64,000 nucleotides of DNA from positions 62,001 through 126,000 of the forward strand of contig MSXN01000020.1 in the NCBI GenBank assembly GCA_002083555.1, read 5' to 3'. The DNA comes from Nitrospira sp. ST-bin5. GTDB taxonomy: Bacteria; Nitrospirota; Nitrospiria; Nitrospirales; Nitrospiraceae. Below the pieces are notes generated by a model, which was not told the DNA's origin, ran no database searches, and saw only the letters and a program-made list of their open reading frames with translations. Positions within the stretch are counted from its first letter, which is position 1, and each line of letters starts with the position of its first letter. A program made the position numbers and the translations under genes. Shown one piece after another: positions 58,929 to 64,000 of this stretch.

Positions 58929-60944
58929 CTATGTCGTACGAATAATCGTAGGCGTCATGAAAATCAACAACTCCTGTTTCGACACGCTCTCCGATTTATT
59001 CTTAAACAGCCACCCCAGAACGGGGATTCGTGACAGGTACGGAACTCCCTGTACGTTGTTATTCTGGGTATCCACAAACACACCGCCGATCACCATCGTC
59101 TCGCCATCGCGGACAATCACCTGGGTCGTCGCTTCTCGACGATCGATACTCGGACCAGCGGGATTGCTTCGAGCACCGACCGCATTTCGAGTGGCGCGAA
59201 CCTTCATAAGGATCTGCTTCCCCACTTCCTTCGGATCGCGCGAGGTAATTTGCGGGGTCACGTTAAGCTCAAGATTCGCATCCACAAATGTCGTCTGCGT
59301 TCCCTGGAGCGAAGTGGTTTGGAAGGGAATCGATTCACCCTGTGAAATCTTCGCTTCACGTTTATCCAGTGTGGTTATTTTTGGAGCCGCGATCACTTTG
59401 CTCAACCCCAGCAACTCTCCGGCAGACAGCCGTAGATCCAAGGCGAAGCCCGGTGCCAGTTTGCCAAATTGATACCCGATGGCCGGAACAGCCGGAAGTC
59501 CGCCAACCTGGGCGGGGAGATTGACGATAAAGTCACGAGGGATTGTTCCCGTCCCACTCTGCCCGGCAGCTGTCCCTCCAAGAGGGGCAAACGCACCCGT
59601 CGCGTTGCCGAAAAAATTGAACTTATTTGCGCTAAAATCAGCATTCTGGAATCCCCACTGGATACCCATGCCTCGTGCATACACGGTGTCCGCTTGAACA
59701 ATGCGCGCTTCAATCTGCACCTGAGGAACCTGGAGATCCAACCCATCCACCAATTGCTTCATCACCGCCAGCTTGGTCTCGGTATCTCGCACGATTAGCG
59801 CATTGCTTCCGGCGCTGATATTCATGACACCACGAGGGCTCAAGTACTGCCTCAATGCCGTTTGAAGCTCCTGCGCCTGGATGTTCCTGATGTAGAACAC
59901 GCGATCAACCAGCTCCTCCGCTTTGGTCTTCGCCTCTTTTGCGCGGGCTTCTTCATCCTGTTGCTTGGCAATGTTCGTCAGCGTATCAACCCACACGATT
60001 GTTCCCTGACGAATCATCCCCAACCCATTCATCTTGAGCAGCATATCCAGGGCCTGATCCCAGGGTACGCTGACAAGCTTCATGGTTACCTTGGCCTTAA
60101 CCCCTTCACCCACCACGATATTAAATCCACTGACCTCAGCGATGAGACGAAGAATGTTGGTGATATCGGCCTGCTGAAAGTCTAAAGAAATCCGGCGTCC
60201 AGCAAAGCGTGTCTGGCCGGCAACCAGATCATCCCCTCGTGAATCACTCTCCGGAGTTGCGCTTTCAGTAGCCATCTGAATGGTCCGGACCTTGAACTTC
60301 CCTTGCGCAGGCCCCATGACCTGCCCCTTCTTTGCTCGGGTCTCCCTCGGCACCATCTGTCCAGGGTCTGCAAACTCACTCGCGCCAATTCCAACTGGAT
60401 CGGTGATACTTCCTACAGTTGACGACACCACGGTTAGCGGAACAGCATTCGGCCCCACCGCTCTCGGCTTTAGCGAAACCAGAATGTCATGTCCAACAGG
60501 AGTGACCGAAAATGAGGGACGACCGAGAAGCTCGAGAACAAGGCGAACCTTATCAGCATGATATCCAACTCTGACTTTCCTAAGAAGTTGATGCTGCCCC
60601 AAGACAAGGGGAGACTTGAGTGCCGACGACACCGAGATAAGATCGACAACCAACCGATTCTCGTCTAACAATCGAGCGGCGGAGAACAATTTTCCATCGC
60701 CCTTCACAAGAACGGTGACCTCATCCCCTTCCGGACGGACTTCAATCTTGGTGACCATTTGGGCTGGAACATCGATCGCATCCGAGGCGATGCGTGCCTG
60801 GTCATGCACCCTCTCCCCAATGCTAGCTGCTTGAGTAGGCACTGATTCAGCTTGAATATTCTGGGCACTCAGCAGGGCACCCACCATACCCAGCCACCAA
60901 GCCCGGCGAAACGAAGCACCTGCTACTGCCACTAGTGTTTTCAT
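58929..60944 (-). CDS. pilQ: Type IV pilus secretin PilQ
   Basis: 671 residues. Seen: a signal peptide (1-32), two AMIN-like domains (KIEVRPEGDEVTVLVKGDGK, VRKVRVGYHADKVRLVLEL), an SBP/N0 region (RRISLDFQQADITNILRLIA), a secretin N1 and the secretin core (GESIPFQTTSLQGTQTTFVD, MVIGGVFVDTQNNNVQG, PVLGWLFKN). Forms the outer-membrane pore for the pilus. Its start overlaps the pilP stop (ATGA). Confidence 0.95.
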   Translation of the reverse strand: MKTLVAVAGASFRRAWWLGMVGALLSAQNIQAESVPTQAASIGERVHDQARIASDAIDVPAQMVTKIEVRPEGDEVTVLVKGDGKLFSAARLLDENRLVVDLISVSSALKSPLVLGQHQLLRKVRVGYHADKVRLVLELLGRPSFSVTPVGHDILVSLKPRAVGPNAVPLTVVSSTVGSITDPVGIGASEFADPGQMVPRETRAKKGQVMGPAQGKFKVRTIQMATESATPESDSRGDDLVAGQTRFAGRRISLDFQQADITNILRLIAEVSGFNIVVGEGVKAKVTMKLVSVPWDQALDMLLKMNGLGMIRQGTIVWVDTLTNIAKQQDEEARAKEAKTKAEELVDRVFYIRNIQAQELQTALRQYLSPRGVMNISAGSNALIVRDTETKLAVMKQLVDGLDLQVPQVQIEARIVQADTVYARGMGIQWGFQNADFSANKFNFFGNATGAFAPLGGTAAGQSGTGTIPRDFIVNLPAQVGGLPAVPAIGYQFGKLAPGFALDLRLSAGELLGLSKVIAAPKITTLDKREAKISQGESIPFQTTSLQGTQTTFVDANLELNVTPQITSRDPKEVGKQILMKVRATRNAVGARSNPAGPSIDRREATTQVIVRDGETMVIGGVFVDTQNNNVQGVPYLSRIPVLGWLFKNKSESVSKQELLIFMTPTIIRTT

Positions 60945-61576
60945 TCTGCGCCCTCTTTCGGGTGAAGAAGCTTAACGTATTCTCGCTCCTGTTTTTTCCC
61001 ATAGACATCAGTAAACCGTTCTTGCACGATGATTCCTCGCTCCGTAATGGCACTCACAACACCATTGTTCTGCCCGAGGCGTGTCCCACGTCTGACAGCA
61101 TATCCATACCCCTCAGGAGTCTGGACCATCGCTGTATACCCGTACGCGCCCCACACAATGGCGATCAAATTCAGCTCCGTCAAATTGACTCGTTGAAGCG
61201 GAGGAAGGCTGACATCCATCTTTCCTGGTTGGAGTTGCTGCACGACCGGCGCAAACGGATCTCGACGGCCTGATGGATCATATCCAAATCCACTCCCAGT
61301 ATCAGGAAGAGTGGATGGAGATGAGAGCGATGCTTCTCCTTCAACGGATGGGTTTGCCATCAAGGTCGGAGCGATGGTTTGTCGTTGGATTTCAGGAGCG
61401 GCAGGCAGCTTAATCGAATCCTGCCGTAGCGGACTGATTTGATTCGATGGGGTCAAAGTCCCGGCGCCAAGTTCCGCGCCTGGGGCGACGACGAACAGCA
61501 ATACGCCGGCAAGGAAGATAGTGCCCACTCGAATTCTTGACACACGCGCTATCCGCTCCACACTAGACAGTTGCAT
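60941..61576 (-). CDS. pilP: Type IV pilus assembly protein PilP
   Basis: 211 residues. Seen: one N-terminal membrane helix or signal (GTIFLAGVLLFVVAPG), a disordered Pro-rich linker, and the C-terminal PilP beta-sandwich starting RRDPFAPVV and including LNLIAIVWGAYGYTAMVQTP. Bridges the PilN/PilO inner-membrane ring and PilQ. The stop overlaps pilQ. Confidence 0.92.
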   Translation of the reverse strand: MQLSSVERIARVSRIRVGTIFLAGVLLFVVAPGAELGAGTLTPSNQISPLRQDSIKLPAAPEIQRQTIAPTLMANPSVEGEASLSSPSTLPDTGSGFGYDPSGRRDPFAPVVQQLQPGKMDVSLPPLQRVNLTELNLIAIVWGAYGYTAMVQTPEGYGYAVRRGTRLGQNNGVVSAITERGIIVQERFTDVYGKKQEREYVKLLHPKEGAE

Positions 61577-61590
61577 AGCTCCTCAATCCC

Positions 61591-62232
61591 CTATTTGCCA
61601 ACCGGAGCTGGCTTCCCAACATTTGGCACCGGAATCGCGGCAGCCTGCTTCTCCGGAGGAGCCGCATATGCCACAAGATCAAATTGCGCCTGGGACACAA
61701 TTCGTCCCTGCTCCATCTTTGGCGCCCCCATCTTGAGACCTGAGACTGTAATAATTCTCGGGAGCCGATTAATACGATCAAAAAACAATGCCGTTGTATG
61801 GTAGGCCCCGGTAGCTTCGACGGCGACAGGCATCTTCACAAACAGTTTCGACGCATCTTCTGACTGAGCTCCTGGCCGCCACAACCTAATATCGAGCCCC
61901 AGGCGGACACCAAGATCGGACACTTGCTTCAACAGCATAACCGCTTCTTCTTCCGGAGGAAGTCGTTCCTTCTTTTTTGCCAGTTCGATCTCAAGCTGTT
62001 TATTGGCAGCGAGCAATTCGTCGAGGTGCTTCGCCTTGATCGTGAGGGTCTGAATTTCTCCGTCCAACCGTGCGTTGTCCGCTTGAAGCATGTCAATCGC
62101 CGCGGCTTTTGGTTCTGCAATATAGAAGTAGAACCCCGCCATCAGCACCCCAACAAGCAAACCCAGGAGGGCCAGCTTCTGCGGGGCAGGGATACTGCGC
62201 AGCGTCTCTAGATTGATAGAAGGCAACGCCAT
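61591..62232 (-). CDS. pilO: Type IV pilus assembly protein PilO
   Basis: 213 residues from the ATG at 62232 with AAAGG upstream; a TTG six bases earlier is also in frame. Seen: an N-terminal transmembrane helix (LALLGLLVGVLMAGFYFYI), a coiled coil (about 45-100, LQADNARLDGEIQTLTIKAK), and a ferredoxin-like C-terminal domain. Inner-membrane partner of PilN in the pilus alignment complex. Confidence 0.92.
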   Translation of the reverse strand: MALPSINLETLRSIPAPQKLALLGLLVGVLMAGFYFYIAEPKAAAIDMLQADNARLDGEIQTLTIKAKHLDELLAANKQLEIELAKKKERLPPEEEAVMLLKQVSDLGVRLGLDIRLWRPGAQSEDASKLFVKMPVAVEATGAYHTTALFFDRINRLPRIITVSGLKMGAPKMEQGRIVSQAQFDLVAYAAPPEKQAAAIPVPNVGKPAPVGK

Positions 62233-62234
62233 GC

Positions 62235-62786
62235 TCAACCTTTCAGGCGAAATGCCAGTTTAAACTGGTAGATATTGATCTTATTCTCTACTGCGGCCTT
62301 ACTTTCCTGGAGATTGATATTTGCAAAAAAATCAGTCCGGCGCAGATTGTTGACGAACTCGACAACTTCATCATTCGTCAAGGCCTTTCCCTCTACTTCC
62401 ACATTTTCCGCAGATAGCTTCAAATTGGTGAGCCAGACCTTCAAGGGCTCAATACTTTGGCTCACAAGATCCAACACTTTAACCGGCCCGACCCGCGCCG
62501 ACTCAAGTTGATCGATCACCCGATTCTTATCCTCTAACAACTTCTTCTTCTGCTCAAAGTCCTGTACCTGCTTCACCTGTTCTTTGAGCTGAACAACTTG
62601 CTTCTCTTTCGCTAGCTTCTCTTCCTGCCTCGCCTCGATGACCTCATCAAGAGAAGAAGAGTACCACCAACAACCTGCGATCGTGACCAAGAGCACACCA
62701 ACACCCAGTAAGGCCTGCGCCCGAACATCATACTGAGGCTTGGCCGTGCGCCCTTTAGGGCCAGGCAGTAGATTGATACGAATCAT
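62235..62786 (-). CDS. pilN: Type IV pilus assembly protein PilN
   Basis: 183 residues, starting MIRINLLPGPKGR, the conserved cytoplasmic motif that PilM grips. Then one transmembrane helix (ALLGVGVLLVTIAGCWWYSS), a coiled coil (LAKEKQVVQLKEQVKQVQ), and a periplasmic ferredoxin-like fold. It overlaps the pilM stop by four bases. Confidence 0.94.
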   Translation of the reverse strand: MIRINLLPGPKGRTAKPQYDVRAQALLGVGVLLVTIAGCWWYSSSLDEVIEARQEEKLAKEKQVVQLKEQVKQVQDFEQKKKLLEDKNRVIDQLESARVGPVKVLDLVSQSIEPLKVWLTNLKLSAENVEVEGKALTNDEVVEFVNNLRRTDFFANINLQESKAAVENKINIYQFKLAFRLKG

Positions 62787-63889
62787 CGGTCCCCCACTGA
62801 TCTCAAGGCCAGCCCTACCGCAACAGAAGCCAGCGGCGCCATTTCAGCCAGGGCATCCTGATCGAAGTCACTTCCCGATGTATCAATTTCACTAAACGGA
62901 TTGGCAACTTCGACTGGCGTTTGCATGCGGTCACTTAATTGCTGCACGAGCCCGCTGACGCGCGCGACCCCGCCACACACTAAAACACGATCCAGCCCAA
63001 CATTTAAGGCAGAGGTCTTGAAATAATCAACCGTTCTGGCGATTTCTGAGGCCACTTCTCCATTGACGCTATCAATCACACTGTCAATAGAACCCGACGC
63101 GGCCTTCCCGCTTCGCTCGCCTTTTTTGGTCTCTTCAGCTTCCTCGTAGGACAGGCCCATTTCCCTCTGAATCGCTTCCGTGTAGCGATTGCCACCCAAC
63201 GGGATATCCCGGGTAAACAAAGAGACGCCCCCGCGGATAATGTTGACGTTCATCACACTGGCTCCAAGATTCACCAGAGCCGTCGTTTCATCTTGAGCCA
63301 GGGGATAGTTAATCGCGTGCATATTTTCGATGGCAAAGGCATCGACGTCCATGACCATCGGCATCAATCCGGCACCCTTAACCAACTCGGTCAACTCATT
63401 GATCTTGTCCTTCTTTGCCGCCACGAGAATAACCGACATCTCCCCGGACCCCTCGCCTGAGGCATCAGCCGGAAGCACATGAAAATCGATATTCACTTCA
63501 TTGATATCGAACGGAATATATTGCTCCGCCGCTAATTTCACTTGCCCTTCCAGCTCCTCATCGGGCATCGGAGGCAAGCTGATTTTCTTCACAATGACGG
63601 CATGACCTGAGATGGACACCGCGACTTGCTTATTTTTGACGTTCGATTCCTCAAACAACTCACGAATAGCCGAGACCACTCGCCCTTCATCCATGACCGT
63701 TCCATCTACGATCACTTCCGGCTCCAACGGCTTCATACCGAACTTCTGGAGATAGTACCGGCCCTTACTCTCTCTCAGCTGCACCAACTTAATTGCGCTC
63801 GACCCAATATCGAGCCCAACCAGCTGACGCTTGGGAGTCAGTAACGAGACAATGTCGGTCTCAAACATGTTTTTAAATGTGCTTAGCAT
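62783..63889 (-). CDS. pilM: Type IV pilus assembly ATPase-like protein PilM
   Basis: 368 residues from the ATG at 63889 (GGTGA 5 nt upstream); a GTG at 63898 is possible. Actin-like cytoplasmic protein. Seen: VGLDIGSSAIKLVQLRES (phosphate 1), VDVDAFAIENMH, LVNLGASVMNVNII (phosphate 2) and VLVCGGVARVSGLVQQL. Binds the PilN N-terminus. First gene of pilMNOPQ. Confidence 0.94.
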   Translation of the reverse strand: MLSTFKNMFETDIVSLLTPKRQLVGLDIGSSAIKLVQLRESKGRYYLQKFGMKPLEPEVIVDGTVMDEGRVVSAIRELFEESNVKNKQVAVSISGHAVIVKKISLPPMPDEELEGQVKLAAEQYIPFDINEVNIDFHVLPADASGEGSGEMSVILVAAKKDKINELTELVKGAGLMPMVMDVDAFAIENMHAINYPLAQDETTALVNLGASVMNVNIIRGGVSLFTRDIPLGGNRYTEAIQREMGLSYEEAEETKKGERSGKAASGSIDSVIDSVNGEVASEIARTVDYFKTSALNVGLDRVLVCGGVARVSGLVQQLSDRMQTPVEVANPFSEIDTSGSDFDQDALAEMAPLASVAVGLALRSVGDR

Positions 63890-63906
63890 ATCCCTCACCC
63901 GCTACA

Positions 63907-64000
63907 CTACAGGACAAACTTTCGAGCGCGAATCATTTTCTGAATTTCCGCCACATTCTCCTGCGTATACAGCCGCCAGTTTCGCCAGTCTCGAGGAGGA
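63907..64000 (-). CDS. 3' end of a gene, MerR/excisionase-like HTH
   Basis: Partial: the last 30 codons of a gene cut by the window edge. Reads RDWRNWRLYTQENVAEIQKM then IRARKFVL and stop. The W/R-x-x-R-L-Y-T...V..I pattern resembles the second helix and wing of a MerR-type DNA-binding domain. Lies 18 nt before the pilM start, so it may be the first gene of the pilus transcript. Confidence 0.55.
   Translation of the reverse strand, partial: PPRDWRNWRLYTQENVAEIQKMIRARKFVL

Noticed and set aside
1..64000. CRISPR array or intact insertion sequence
   Set aside because: No regular repeat-spacer array and no transposase gene seen; the repeats found are dispersed palindromes.

Overview
The window looks like a chromosomal segment of a Nitrospira-type bacterium (phylum Nitrospirota). 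The pointers are a periplasmic chlorite dismutase with the catalytic residues of the Nitrospira enzyme, a nitrogen cluster holding a formate/nitrite-family transporter, cyanase and a ferredoxin-type nitrite reductase, GC-rich coding sequence, and several families of dispersed palindromic intergenic repeats. The assignment comes from gene content, not from a search.

Layout. 0-3.9 kb (minus strand): the 5' part of a RiPP locus with three very small precursor peptides (43, 37 and 36 aa) sharing a lasso-type leader, two near-identical PqqD-like recognition proteins arranged as tandem PqqD-precursor modules, an HprK-like kinase and a nucleotidyltransferase. The maturation protease and cyclase, if present, lie beyond base 1. 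4.3-15.1 kb (minus): PilZ, then a purine/riboflavin block read ribBA-ribH-nusB-purB-cld-purC-(small membrane protein)-purS-purQ-purL-purF, broken up by three structured repeats. 15.2-20.2 kb: NarK-like transporter, then rpoH and groES-groEL. 20.2-24.2 kb: two divergent genes that together resemble a split GlnE, one carrying two ACT domains.

24.2-35 kb is an accessory stretch. It holds a Fic gene with its own operator, flanked by a decayed copy of the 3' end of its neighbour; an eroded tRNA-Met; orphan genes; a flavin oxidoreductase with a truncated duplicate 5 kb away; an Old Yellow Enzyme homologue; a glycerophosphodiesterase; a RelE toxin with a remnant of antitoxin fused on; and three copies of an 80-bp repeat. 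35-41.6 kb has TPMT, envelope proteins, a globin, an Fe-S-type transcriptional regulator and Ada.

41.6-51.9 kb (minus) is one nitrogen-assimilation unit: amtB-glnB-glnD-glnA-[leader]-nirC-cynS-small wHTH-nirA-CBS. The glnA-nirC gap holds two consecutive attenuators, each with a pair of hexaloop hairpins whose second member overlaps an intrinsic terminator, which is the architecture recognised by ANTAR proteins. A GAF-GAF-ANTAR protein is encoded 10 kb away (56.2-57.5 kb). GlnA keeps the adenylylation tyrosine (Y397) and GlnB the uridylylation tyrosine (Y51), so the split GlnE pair, GlnD, GlnB, GlnA and AmtB form a complete nitrogen-sensing set inside this window.

52-64 kb (minus except one lipoprotein): outer-membrane protein, NAD synthetase with an orphan terminator upstream, the ANTAR protein, aroB and the type IV pilus operon pilMNOPQ, ending in the 3' end of a further gene cut by the window edge.
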